From assembly GCA_018902795.1 (NCBI GenBank), contig JAHIQD010000010.1, positions 24,023 through 88,022 on the forward strand: a DNA stretch of 64,000 nt, read 5' to 3'. Shown one piece after another: positions 35,738 through 44,330 of the stretch (positions are counted from its first letter, which is position 1; each line of letters starts with the position of its first letter). This stretch comes from Bacteroidota bacterium. Lineage in GTDB: Bacteria; Bacteroidota; Bacteroidia; Flavobacteriales; Weeksellaceae. A program made the translations under genes and the position numbers. The notes beneath the pieces are model-generated. The model worked only from the letters and a program-made list of their open reading frames with translations, had not been told where the DNA came from and searched no databases.

Positions 35738-37090
35738 CTATTTTTCCATTACGGCATATCCGCCCACCGGTAAGTAAAAACTTTTATCCTGTGAAAAATC
35801 CTTTACCGGACCACTGAAAACATTTTTAAACGTTCCGGAAACATTTTCATAATCGATGGTAAAAGACACATTTTCTTTAGAAAAATTGAGAACGACCAAA
35901 ACCTCATCTTTCCCGTTTTTTCTGACATAAGCTAAAACTTTATCATCTGCAGAAGTTTTCAGAATTTGAGTTTCTGCTGCAGGATCCCCGCCTCTTAATG
36001 CCGGGTTATTCGATTTCAAGTTCAGCAACGTTTTATAGAAACCGTGAAGTTCATTGGTCCCCGTCCATGGAATTGGATCTTTCTCGAAAAACTCAAGGCG
36101 TTTTGTTTTTAAAGGCAGTTCCTGAGCGTTATAAATCAGGGGAACCCCGTTCCAGGTAACCGAAAACACGGCTAAAGGTTTTGCAAGCACGCCATATTTC
36201 TCATATTCGGTCCCGTTCCAGGTATTTTCGTCGTGGTTGGAAGTAAACCAGGCTCTCATCGAACCGTCTCCGATCGCTGAATATCTTGAAAGAAGATTTT
36301 TTAAATCATCAAAAGAAGCTTTTCCGTCGTTATAATCTTTTGTTTTGTGCATCCAGTTCCAAATGTAACTTGCATCGAAAACTTTACCATAATCAGGATT
36401 GTCGAGTTCGTCGAATTCGCCGAGCCAGAAAAGCGGTTTCAGTTTTTCTACTTCCGGTCTTGCCTGCTGCCAGAAATCTACTTCTACCCAAGCCGCCAGA
36501 TCGCAGCGGAATCCGTCGATATTGGTTTCGCGAACCCAGAATTTCATGGCATCAATCATTGCCAGCCGCATTTTCGGGTTGCTGTAATCAAGTTCAATAA
36601 TATCATCCATTCCGGAAGCGATCTGAAAATCGCTGGTTTTAGGATCCTTGAGATAAAATTCAGGGTTGGTTTTCGTCCATACATGATCCCAGCCTGTGTG
36701 ATTGGCTACCCAGTCGATGATCACTTTGAAACCCATTTTATGTGCTTCATCCACCATATGTTTAAAATCGCCCATGGTGCCGAATTCCGGATTAATAGCG
36801 GTATAATCCTGTGCTGCATACTGACTTCCCAAAGGTCCTTTTTTGTTTTTCTGTGCGATGGGTGTGATCGGCATAAACCAGAGTGTTTTCACTCCCATGT
36901 CCTTCAGCCGCGGCATTTCTTTTTCAAAAGCGCGGAAAGTGCCTTCCTGAGTGTATTGTCTTATATTAACTTCGTAAATATTGGTGGTATGTTTCCACTC
37001 GCTGGGCAAATCGTTCATTGTGGTGGATTTTTGGGTGGTGCAGGAAATAATTCCCAGGCCTATAATTGCTAAAAGGATCAGTTTTTTCAT
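35738..37090 (-). CDS. Alpha-amylase family lipoprotein (GH13)
   Basis: The protein (450 residues) carries a lipoprotein signal (MKKLILLAIIGLGIISC, Cys17). GH13 regions are all present: DWVANHTGWDH (region I), GFRCDLAAWVE (II, nucleophile Asp, about 200), FWLGEFDE (III, acid/base Glu, about 222) and FTSNHDENTW (IV, about 285). A beta-sandwich C-terminal domain follows. It cleaves alpha-1,4-glucans outside the cytoplasm. The residues after Cys (TTQKST) lack the acidic cluster that directs lipoproteins to the surface, so a periplasmic location is more likely. The -7 box is at 37113-37106. The GreA-like gene follows after 7 bases. Confidence 0.92.
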   Translation of the reverse strand: MKKLILLAIIGLGIISCTTQKSTTMNDLPSEWKHTTNIYEVNIRQYTQEGTFRAFEKEMPRLKDMGVKTLWFMPITPIAQKNKKGPLGSQYAAQDYTAINPEFGTMGDFKHMVDEAHKMGFKVIIDWVANHTGWDHVWTKTNPEFYLKDPKTSDFQIASGMDDIIELDYSNPKMRLAMIDAMKFWVRETNIDGFRCDLAAWVEVDFWQQARPEVEKLKPLFWLGEFDELDNPDYGKVFDASYIWNWMHKTKDYNDGKASFDDLKNLLSRYSAIGDGSMRAWFTSNHDENTWNGTEYEKYGVLAKPLAVFSVTWNGVPLIYNAQELPLKTKRLEFFEKDPIPWTGTNELHGFYKTLLNLKSNNPALRGGDPAAETQILKTSADDKVLAYVRKNGKDEVLVVLNFSKENVSFTIDYENVSGTFKNVFSGPVKDFSQDKSFYLPVGGYAVMEK

Positions 37091-37105
37091 TCTAATGATT
37101 TAGGA

Positions 37106-37113
37106 CAAATGTA
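37106..37113 (-). promoter_or_regulatory. -7 promoter element of the amylase gene
   Basis: TACATTTG on the minus strand lies 15 bases before the ATG at 37090. Confidence 0.55.
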
Positions 37114-37226
37114 TTATTTTTAAATTGAAATTCCGAATGAGAGCGGATTAAAAGAATCATGTGTGGGCATAAAAAAAACATTATTATAATACAGGGAGAA
37201 TGCAATAAAAATTTAACAATTGGGCA

Positions 37227-37251
37227 TAAAAAAACCCCGAAAATATCGGGG
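37227..37251 (-). terminator. Terminator of the PRiA4_ORF3 gene
   Basis: CCCCGA (37235-37240) pairs with TCGGGG (37246-37251), and the minus-strand transcript continues into seven T. Confidence 0.85.
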
Positions 37252-37263
37252 CTGCACATTTTT

Positions 37264-37857
37264 TTAAACTTCTTCCGAAGAATCATCTTCGAAAAAATCG
37301 TCATTGAAGTCATCCTCTTCTTCGTCGTCATCAAAATTTTCGTCGTCATCATCGGCAAAATTTCCACTGGTGAAATTTTCGTCGAAGTTATCAAAATCAT
37401 CGTCCAGCAAAGGCATTACAGAATTTTTTGCGGCTCTTTTTCCGCCTGATTTAGTTGGTGCTTTCAAAGGCATGTTCCCGAAACGGAAAACGGTAATTGG
37501 ATAATTTACTGCAGGTTTTTCGTCAATGATTTCTACCAGTTCGCAGAAAAACTCCCAGAGATCCATGAAACCATACTGAAAATGCAGCTTATCACCTACC
37601 TGCTCAAAAGCTTCAGAAATATAAACATCCGACATGATTTCGCCCTCACCGTCATCGCTCATATCTTCGAGGGGAACTGTCTTCACCACGGTACCTTCTT
37701 CATCCAGAATATTGAAAAGAGATAAATCTTCTCCCAAAAGAGAGAATGCACTTTTAATTCCCAAATGAAGATTCCAAAGATTCTGTTTGTCTTTAATTTC
37801 GACATCTCTGAAAACATCGTCTTTGGTATCTAAAATAATGCGGATTTTATAAACCAT
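37264..37857 (-). CDS. PRiA4_ORF3-like protein with acidic C-terminal tail
   Basis: Residues 1-120 resemble the plasmid pRiA4b ORF3/IS1096 TnpR-like family: VYKIRIILDTKDDVFRDVEI, LWNLHLGIKSAF, then LHFQYGFMDLWEFFCELVEI, corresponding to the family's YxYDFGDxW region. A basic linker (GKRAAKNS) follows. The final 45 residues are almost all Asp, Glu, Asn and Phe and probably disordered. The name comes from a mobile-element passenger gene, but no transposase is nearby and the gene looks resident. Its function is unknown. It is a single-gene unit with its own promoter (37902-37930) and terminator. Confidence 0.8.
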   Translation of the reverse strand: MVYKIRIILDTKDDVFRDVEIKDKQNLWNLHLGIKSAFSLLGEDLSLFNILDEEGTVVKTVPLEDMSDDGEGEIMSDVYISEAFEQVGDKLHFQYGFMDLWEFFCELVEIIDEKPAVNYPITVFRFGNMPLKAPTKSGGKRAAKNSVMPLLDDDFDNFDENFTSGNFADDDDENFDDDEEEDDFNDDFFEDDSSEEV

Positions 37858-37901
37858 TTTAGCTTTTAAATTTAGTGTGAGTTTAGATTGATTTTAGGTT
37901 G

Positions 37902-37930
37902 CAAAGATAAAACAATTGCATTTTGACAAA
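37902..37930 (-). promoter_or_regulatory. -33/-7 promoter of the PRiA4_ORF3 gene
   Basis: Minus strand: TTTG (37930-37927), 17-base spacer, TATCTTTG (37909-37902). The leader is about 45 bases. Confidence 0.6.
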
Positions 37931-37983
37931 AAAAATATTTGTCAGCTTTTATTAAAAAAGTTTTGCTTAAATTTTGCCGTTTT

Positions 37984-39018
37984 CTAATTGCTCTTTTCCA
38001 GCATAAAACTGAATTCGGTACCTTCCAAATATACACTTTCTACAGAGATGTTTTCGCCGTGCGCTTCTAAAATGTGCTTTACGATTGCCAGCCCAAGTCC
38101 GGAACCCCCATCATTGCGGTTCCTGCTGGTTTCAACGCGGTAAAACCTTTCAAAAATACGGGGCAGCACTTCAGGTTTTATTCCCATTCCGTTGTCTTCC
38201 ACTTTTACCAGAACTTTATTTCTGAGGACATGAGTTCTGATGATAATCTGTGCTTTTTCGCGGTTTGCGTAATGAATCGCATTGGAGATTAAGTTGATGA
38301 GAACCTGTGAAATTTTCTGCTTATCGGCATTTACAAAGATCTGGGCTGCAGAAGTATGAAGCAGCACTTTCGAGTCTTTGCGCTGGGCTTCCAGATCGAG
38401 GAGATCAATGATTTCGCGGATCAGCATATTAATATCAAATCTGCTGATGTTTAAAGTAATTTCGCCGGATTCGTACTGGTTAATCATGTCCAGATCCTTT
38501 ACGATATTCAGAAGCCGTTCTACGGATTTATCAATGCGTTCGAGATATTTATCCCGGATAGCCAGATTCTCAACACCGCCGTCAATAAGTGTTTCCACAT
38601 ATCCCTGGATGGAAAAGAGCGGCGTTTTCAGTTCATGTGAAACATTTCCGATATATTCTTTCCGGTAGGTTTCCATTTCTTTCATCGTTACCATTTCGGT
38701 GGCATTTTTCTGACTGAATTCTGAAACCCTTTCTCCCAACTCCTGAAAATTCATGTCGTTGTCGTCTTCATGTATAAAATCTTCCGGAAGAATGGTGGAA
38801 ATTTTCCTGATCTGCTTTTTGCCGTAGACATTAAAGAGGTAATCTAAAATGAGGTAATTAAAAATAAATATAAAAACTACACACAGAAAAAGGGTAAGGT
38901 AAAAATTGTTTCTTTCGTGAAAAACCGCGTCGTTGGAATAGTCGAAAACCAATGCAATGACCGACATCACCACAGTTAAAAAAACAGAAGCCAATAAAGT
39001 AAGTTTGTGAAACCTCAT
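37984..39018 (-). CDS. PhoR-like sensor histidine kinase
   Basis: The 344-residue kinase has two membrane helices (about 6-26 and 41-61) with only a short loop between them. A linker and HisKA domain follow, with the phosphoacceptor in NVSHELKTP (His128). The HATPase_c domain shows the N box (QVLINLISNAIHY), G1 (VEDNGMGI), the F box (IFERFYRVETSR) and G2 (GGSGLGLAIVKH). The layout matches Bacteroidetes PhoR-type kinases, although with no large periplasmic sensor the signal is not visible. It follows the regulator gene by 9 bases. Confidence 0.92.
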   Translation of the reverse strand: MRFHKLTLLASVFLTVVMSVIALVFDYSNDAVFHERNNFYLTLFLCVVFIFIFNYLILDYLFNVYGKKQIRKISTILPEDFIHEDDNDMNFQELGERVSEFSQKNATEMVTMKEMETYRKEYIGNVSHELKTPLFSIQGYVETLIDGGVENLAIRDKYLERIDKSVERLLNIVKDLDMINQYESGEITLNISRFDINMLIREIIDLLDLEAQRKDSKVLLHTSAAQIFVNADKQKISQVLINLISNAIHYANREKAQIIIRTHVLRNKVLVKVEDNGMGIKPEVLPRIFERFYRVETSRNRNDGGSGLGLAIVKHILEAHGENISVESVYLEGTEFSFMLEKSN

Positions 39019-39027
39019 CTCACAAAT

Positions 39028-39705
39028 TTACACAACTAATTTGTAACCAATTCCTTTTAAAGTCTGAATGGTGTGGATGCCGAGCTTTTCGCGGAGTCGT
39101 CGGATGTGCACATCGATGGTTCTTTCGCCAACAATAACATCGTTGCCCCAAACTTTTTCCAGAATTTCTTCCCGTTTGAATACTTTATTGGTGTTGGATG
39201 CCAGCAAATAAAGCAGGTCGAATTCCTTTTTAGGAAGCAGAAACTGCTGTCCCGCTTTGGATACGCGGAAGTTGTCTTTATCGATAATCAGGTCGCCAAC
39301 GGTAATGTTTTTGGCAGCATCAGAAACCTGGGAAGTGAGCTGCAGGAGAGCGTTCACTTTAGAAATAAGCACTTTTGGCTTGATGATTTTTACGATATAA
39401 TCGTTTGCGCCAGCCTGAAAGCCTGCAAGCTGGGAAAATTCTTCACTTCGTGCGGAGAGAAAAACGATCAGTGTTTTTTGAAGTTCTTTGATTTTCCTTA
39501 AATCCTGACAGGTTTCGATACCGTCTTTTTCCGGCATCATAACATCCAGAAGAATAAGATCCGGGATGATCTGTTTTGCTTTTTCAATGCCTTCATTTCC
39601 GTTGATGGCAGTGGAAACTTCGTAGCCTTCTTTTTCAAGATTATAGGATAATATTTCTAATATATCCTGTTCATCGTCAATTAAAAGAATTTTTTTCTGA
39701 TTCAT
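39028..39705 (-). CDS. PhoB-like response regulator
   Basis: The protein (225 residues) has a receiver domain with Asp54 (LLDVMMPEKDG) and acidic residues D10-D11. The C-terminal OmpR/PhoB winged helix (FDLLYLLASNTNKVFKREEILEKVWGNDVIVGERTIDVHIRRLREKLG) carries the recognition helix. It forms an operon with the histidine kinase. The usual KP of the receiver reads IVKIIKPKV, so the invariant lysine is present. A -7 box is at 39731-39724. The divergent neighbour is a TonB-dependent receptor gene, a natural target. Confidence 0.93.
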   Translation of the reverse strand: MNQKKILLIDDEQDILEILSYNLEKEGYEVSTAINGNEGIEKAKQIIPDLILLDVMMPEKDGIETCQDLRKIKELQKTLIVFLSARSEEFSQLAGFQAGANDYIVKIIKPKVLISKVNALLQLTSQVSDAAKNITVGDLIIDKDNFRVSKAGQQFLLPKKEFDLLYLLASNTNKVFKREEILEKVWGNDVIVGERTIDVHIRRLREKLGIHTIQTLKGIGYKLVV

Positions 39706-39723
39706 CTTTACTATTTAACCTCC

Positions 39724-39731
39724 CAAAGTTA
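39724..39731 (-). promoter_or_regulatory. -7 promoter element of the two-component operon
   Basis: TAACTTTG on the minus strand lies 18 bases before the ATG at 39705. Confidence 0.55.
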
Positions 39732-39896
39732 ATCAAAAATAAAGTTGGCAGCAGTAACATTTGCAATGTTCATAATTAGTTAATATTTCGTCCTTTCCGT
39801 TCAGGATTTATTAAAACAAACTTAAAACTCACGAAACACCTAACCGCCTGGTTATTTATTTCTTTGCAACAAGAGAAATCTTATTAAATAGAATCA

Positions 39897-42449
39897 ATGA
39901 AAATGAGCAAACTAAGCATTGCGGTTTTTTTTCTAAGCTGTTCGACAACAGTATTATACGCACAGGAAACTAAAAGCGATTCACTAAAGAAAGAAAAGCG
40001 TATTGAAGGAGTTACGATACAGGGAAATGTTAAAAAAAGCTCCGAGAGTAATATTATCAGCCTTCAGAGGAAATCAGTTGAAGTAATTGAACGTGTGGGG
40101 GCAGCGCAGCTTGACAAGCAGGGAGTCAGCGACGTCGCAGTGGCGGTAACTAAAGCCACCGGAGCGCAAAAACAGGAAGGCAGCGGACAGGTTTTCATAC
40201 GCGGACTGGGGGACCGAAACAACGCCACCACAATGAATGGCCTGCCTATTCCGTCAAACGATCCCATTTATAAGAACATCGATCTGAGCATTATTAAAAC
40301 GGATATGATCGATTACGTGGGTCTGGAAAAAGTATATAACCCAAAAATGTGGGGCGACATGTCGGGAGCTAATATTGATATTGTTTCCAAAGTATACACC
40401 GGTAAGCCTTATTTTAAGATTAATCTCGGATCATCGGTAAACACTAATGCATTAAAGAAAAACAATTTCTATTTACAGAACGGCCCGGATTATTTCGGAT
40501 TTAAGCAAATTAACAAACCATCCAATGCTGCTTTTGTAAACAACGGCTATGTATTCAAAACGTCATGGGCGAACAGAGAAGTTTTCAGCCCGATTAATTC
40601 ATCTTTAGGAATTGATTTCGGCAGAACTTTCAATATTGGTGATGAAGGAAAACTGAGCATTTTTGGTTTCGGCTCGTTTGACAATAATTACGGGTATAAG
40701 GAAGGCATCACAAGATCCGTAGATAATGTTGGAATTGCTACAAAAGACCTTTTTGGGACCGAGTATTCTTACGGCACCAATAGTACAGGGTTAATCAACC
40801 TGAATTACAGACTGAACAGCAGGCATAATTTGAAATTTGTCTCCAATTATATTCATACAACCGAACAGAAATTAGAAAATTATTCAGGCTATATAAGAGA
40901 CACCAATGAAAACAGAGCTGAGGAAACGGCGCTCCTAAGGAGGGCAAATTATAAAACAAACGATTTGTTCATTAATCAGCTCGCTGGTGAACACCAAATT
41001 TCTTCGCCACTGAAACTGTACTGGAATTTAGGATTTAACAGACTCGACAGCCGCAGACCGGATAGAATGCAGAATATCTCGATTTATAACCATACTACCG
41101 ATTCCAACTATTTCGGGGCCAGTAACCCGGGAGCCAACCACCGGTATTTTGACAAACTGATTGAGAATGATTATGTGGGAGATATCCACGCTGATTATCA
41201 GTTCAGCGAAAATGCAAAACTGAGCTTCGGATATAACGGACGATATAAAAAAAGTGATTTCCGTGCCACCCAGTTTAACCTTAGGGTAAATGCCGTACCG
41301 GGCAGCTATTACCTGGACAGCAATGATTACGGAAGCTTCTTTAATACCAATAATTATGCTGCAGGATTTTTTGATATCGTAACCTTCAGAGGCGACATCA
41401 AATGGAATCCGCAAACTGCTTTAATTCCTCAATATTATAATTCAGAAGTATTAAACAATGCTGGCTATGCAAACTTCGATTATAAATTCAGCGATAGATT
41501 CACCGCCCAGGTAGGAGTAAGATATGATCATCTTGATCAGAAAATAAAATACAGCACCTCCATCAAAGAAGGACAGGTAGATAAAAAATATTCTAAAGTA
41601 TTACCGGCTTTAAATTTAAAATACAGTCTCAACGATACCAATAACTTAAGGTTCTCGGCATCTAAAACCTATACAACGCCGCTTCTTTTAGAAACTGCTC
41701 CTTACGAGTATGAAGAAGTGGATGAATTGAGCTTTGGTAACCCCACTCTTTATCCTTCGGATAATTACAACGCAGACCTGAAGTGGGAATGGTTTCCGAA
41801 AAAAGGCGAAGTAATTTCAGTTACTGCTTTTGGTAAATATATACAGAATCCTATTTCCAGAGTTACCGTAAATTCTTCTTCCAACTCTGTTTCTTTTGTC
41901 AACATCGGCGACAGAGGCCATGTTTTTGGTTTGGAAATGGAATTCAGAAAAGATCTTTATCAGCAGAACAATACCAAAATTTACACTTTCCTCAATGGTA
42001 CTTATCTGAACACCAGCCAGGAACTCAGTAAAGAAAAAGTATCGGCAGAAACCACTACGGCTTACTCCAACACAATTTCGATCGATCCGTCTAAAACGAA
42101 AGATAAAATGCAGGGTGCATCAGATTTTCTGGCGAATATAAATTTAGGAATCGAACAGAAATGGGGAGATAAAAACACTTTGGATTTCGTTGTTTCCTAT
42201 TCCCATATTTCAGATAATATTTATGCGATTGGTTACGCAACGAAAGGAAATCTTGTAGATAAAGCCATCAATATGCTTGATGCCGTAGCAAAAGTAAACT
42301 TCAGCAACGGAATCGGATTTTCAGTAAGCGGCAAAAACCTCCTGAATCCTAACTTTACAAGAGTACAGGACAATGCAAACGGAGAAGTAACCGTGAAAGA
42401 CCATAAAAAAGGAATGAACCTGGGTATCGGAGTTTCCTATCAGTTTTAG
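39897..42449 (+). CDS. TonB-dependent outer-membrane receptor
   Basis: The 850-residue protein has a signal peptide (MKMSKLSIAVFFLSCSTTVLYAQ). Its plug domain contains VAVAVTKATGAQKQEGSGQVFIRGLGDRNNATTMNGLPIPSNDP and MSGANIDIVSKV. The beta-barrel is rich in paired aromatic strands and ends with an aromatic residue (MNLGIGVSYQF), required for outer-membrane assembly. It lacks the CarboxypepD-like N-terminal domain of SusC. The ligand is unknown. The adjacent PhoB/PhoR-like genes suggest phosphate-linked control. The lipoprotein gene follows after 37 bases and probably shares the transcript. The upstream region holds TAACC-GCCT-GGTTA (39841-39854), a possible operator. Confidence 0.92.
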   Translation: MKMSKLSIAVFFLSCSTTVLYAQETKSDSLKKEKRIEGVTIQGNVKKSSESNIISLQRKSVEVIERVGAAQLDKQGVSDVAVAVTKATGAQKQEGSGQVFIRGLGDRNNATTMNGLPIPSNDPIYKNIDLSIIKTDMIDYVGLEKVYNPKMWGDMSGANIDIVSKVYTGKPYFKINLGSSVNTNALKKNNFYLQNGPDYFGFKQINKPSNAAFVNNGYVFKTSWANREVFSPINSSLGIDFGRTFNIGDEGKLSIFGFGSFDNNYGYKEGITRSVDNVGIATKDLFGTEYSYGTNSTGLINLNYRLNSRHNLKFVSNYIHTTEQKLENYSGYIRDTNENRAEETALLRRANYKTNDLFINQLAGEHQISSPLKLYWNLGFNRLDSRRPDRMQNISIYNHTTDSNYFGASNPGANHRYFDKLIENDYVGDIHADYQFSENAKLSFGYNGRYKKSDFRATQFNLRVNAVPGSYYLDSNDYGSFFNTNNYAAGFFDIVTFRGDIKWNPQTALIPQYYNSEVLNNAGYANFDYKFSDRFTAQVGVRYDHLDQKIKYSTSIKEGQVDKKYSKVLPALNLKYSLNDTNNLRFSASKTYTTPLLLETAPYEYEEVDELSFGNPTLYPSDNYNADLKWEWFPKKGEVISVTAFGKYIQNPISRVTVNSSSNSVSFVNIGDRGHVFGLEMEFRKDLYQQNNTKIYTFLNGTYLNTSQELSKEKVSAETTTAYSNTISIDPSKTKDKMQGASDFLANINLGIEQKWGDKNTLDFVVSYSHISDNIYAIGYATKGNLVDKAINMLDAVAKVNFSNGIGFSVSGKNLLNPNFTRVQDNANGEVTVKDHKKGMNLGIGVSYQF

Positions 42450-42486
42450 AAATAAAATCTCAAATAAATTACTAAAGTAAAAAATT

Positions 42487-43650
42487 ATGAAAAAGAACCA
42501 TTTAAAAGTATTGGCATTATCGCTTTTATTACCTGCTACTTTCGCAGTGCAGTCTTGCAGCAACGAAGACGATCCTATTCCACCCACAACACCAACCGGA
42601 ATTGCTTCAAATCCCAATGATTTCAAAGGTGATATAAAGTCAGGTGAAACGGTAACATTAGATGCCACCAAAGTGTATAAACTTACAGGTGGAGTTCATG
42701 TAAAAGACGGTGGACAATTAGTTATTCCTGCCGGAACAAGAATTGAATCCACAGGAGGAACATCAGCATACGTAACCGTAGAACAGGGCGGTAAAATCTT
42801 TGCAAACGGAACCGCATCATCACCGGTTGTCTTCACTTCACCAACTGGCGCGCCAGGAAGCTGGGGTGGTATTGTAATTGCCGGAAAAGCACCTATCAAC
42901 AAAGGAACTACTGCTTCTGCGGAAGTAGGAAACGCAACCTATGGCGGAACTGTTGCTAATGACAATTCGGGATCTTTAACCTATGTGAGAATTGAGCATT
43001 CGGGGGCAATCTTTACCGGAGAAAAAGAATTCAACGGGCTTTCCCTTTTCGGAGTAGGAAGCGGAACGACCATCAGCAATATCTCTATTTTAAATGGAGC
43101 GGATGACGGAATCGAATTTTTTGGAGGAACTGTGAATGTTTCGAATATTATTTCCGTAGGAAACGAAGATGACGGTTTCGACTGGACTGAAGGTTGGAAC
43201 GGAACGGCAACCAATGTTTACACAAAAAGAAGAGCCAACGGAATCGGGAACCGAGGAATTGAAGCTGACAACAACGCAGAGAACAACAACGCAGAGCCAA
43301 GATCTAACCCAACCATTAAAAATGCAACTTTCATCGGAGCGGCAAGCGGCGAGTCTGACGGCATCAAACTGAGAGTCGGGACTTATGCAACCATTGATAA
43401 TATAGTTCTATCTAACTGGAATACCGGAATTAATGTAGAGCACGATGCTTCTGTTGCCTATTTTAATGGTACAGGAAAAATAACCAACATAAAATTTGAC
43501 GCAGTTACTACAAAAGCTTCTGTAAAAGCAAGTGCAGGAAGCATTGCCGCAGTATTACTGGCAAATACCTTCGTCGAAAACGCCAGCGCAACCGGCGCCG
43601 GAAACGGAACCGCTGCTCCAACGTGGGCTGCAACTTGGGGCGGATTATAA
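42487..43650 (+). CDS. Beta-helix lipoprotein with probable surface-export signal
   Basis: The protein (387 residues) has a lipoprotein signal ending in FAVQSC (Cys24), and the mature protein starts SNEDD. An acidic cluster at +3 to +5 resembles the lipoprotein export signal that sends lipoproteins to the surface in Bacteroidetes. The mature part contains successive beta-strand turns (VHVKDGGQLVIPAGTRIES, YVTVEQGGKIFANGTASSPVVF) and glycine/asparagine-rich rungs, as in parallel beta-helix proteins. I see no T9SS signal. It ends just before a strong terminator (43681-43708). Located directly after the receptor, it could act as the external ligand-capture partner. Its ligand is unknown. Confidence 0.8.
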   Translation: MKKNHLKVLALSLLLPATFAVQSCSNEDDPIPPTTPTGIASNPNDFKGDIKSGETVTLDATKVYKLTGGVHVKDGGQLVIPAGTRIESTGGTSAYVTVEQGGKIFANGTASSPVVFTSPTGAPGSWGGIVIAGKAPINKGTTASAEVGNATYGGTVANDNSGSLTYVRIEHSGAIFTGEKEFNGLSLFGVGSGTTISNISILNGADDGIEFFGGTVNVSNIISVGNEDDGFDWTEGWNGTATNVYTKRRANGIGNRGIEADNNAENNNAEPRSNPTIKNATFIGAASGESDGIKLRVGTYATIDNIVLSNWNTGINVEHDASVAYFNGTGKITNIKFDAVTTKASVKASAGSIAAVLLANTFVENASATGAGNGTAAPTWAATWGGL

Positions 43651-43680
43651 TTTTTCATAACACTTTTTTCATATCAAATT

Positions 43681-43708
43681 AAAACCACCGGAGACCGGTG
43701 GTTTTTTT
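43681..43708 (+). terminator. Terminator of the receptor-lipoprotein operon
   Basis: AAAACCACCGG (43681-43691) pairs with CCGGTGGTTTT (43695-43705), followed by more T. The stem is 11 bp with a 3-base loop. Confidence 0.9.
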
Positions 43709-43894
43709 GTTAACATTCCCTTCATATTGCAACTTGCTGAATCAACATGACTTAACTATTTTTCATCTCCCAATATTAAATTTTCACCTTCCAATGTGAA
43801 TTTAATATGAATTATTTGTTAATCAAAAATTAATTTACTTGCTTTGTATCAGTAAAGGGGTAAATACCCAATTAATTCAATTAAAAAGAGCATT

Positions 43895-44278
43895 ATGAAA
43901 AATATGATTAAACTGTTCGGGGTTCTGGGAATTATAGTATCAGCTGGTTTAACTTCCCATATGAAGGCGCAGGAAAACAATGTGATTAAAGAAGTGAAAA
44001 TTAGCGGCAATGACGGATTTAGTGAACTTAGAAATCTTGTGATGCAGAATTTCGATTTTACCAATCCCAATCTGACAGAAGGAAAAATTAACAGCGAAGT
44101 GAAATTTGAAGTTTCAGAAAATGGCAAAATCGAACATGTCACTGTAAACGGAGACTGCAAATACGTGAATAAAGAAATACAGGATGTAATGACTCATCTT
44201 CTTTACAGATTTGGTGATTCATCCAAAATGAATGGTGTTTATGTTCTGCCTATCACCGTTTTTATTGCCTCCAGATAA
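43895..44278 (+). CDS. Small secreted protein resembling the TonB C-terminal domain
   Basis: The 127-residue protein has a cleavable-looking signal peptide (MKNMIKLFGVLGIIVSAGLTSHMKAQ). Residues about 65-127 read INSEVKFEVSENGKIEHVTVNGDCKYVNKEIQDV and end YVLPITVFI. This is the strand-helix-strand pattern of the TonB C-terminal domain, where the equivalents are F-x-I-x-x-D-G-x-V and L-P-I-x-F. The Pro-rich linker and uncleaved membrane anchor of real TonB are missing, so it cannot transduce energy itself. It lies 245 bases after the receptor/lipoprotein operon and has a separate transcript. The match is my reading only. Confidence 0.55.
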   Translation: MKNMIKLFGVLGIIVSAGLTSHMKAQENNVIKEVKISGNDGFSELRNLVMQNFDFTNPNLTEGKINSEVKFEVSENGKIEHVTVNGDCKYVNKEIQDVMTHLLYRFGDSSKMNGVYVLPITVFIASR

Positions 44279-44300
44279 TATCTTTTGGATTCAAAAAGAA

Positions 44301-44330
44301 AAACACCTGACTGCCTGTCAGGTGTTTTTT
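44301..44330. terminator. Bidirectional terminator between the TonB-like gene and barstar
   Basis: AAACACCTGAC (44301-44311) pairs with GTCAGGTGTTT (44317-44327), with T-runs on both sides. Confidence 0.85.

Noticed and set aside
36347..37072. A 241-codon plus-strand ORF inside the amylase gene
   Set aside because: It is an antisense shadow of the GH13 protein, whose four catalytic regions are all present.
37304..37504. Ser/Lys-rich ORFs on the plus strand
   Set aside because: They are the complement of the acidic Asp/Glu tail of the PRiA4_ORF3 protein, so low complexity explains them.
39841..39854. TAACC-GCCT-GGTTA as a defined Pho box
   Set aside because: I know no established Pho box sequence for this phylum and only one short inverted repeat is present, so it is reported only as a possible operator.
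43790..43860. Imperfect inverted repeat in the AT-rich gap upstream of the TonB-like gene
   Set aside because: The arms (ATTAAATTTTCA and TGAATTTAAT) mismatch and are nearly pure A/T, which is expected by chance in this base composition.
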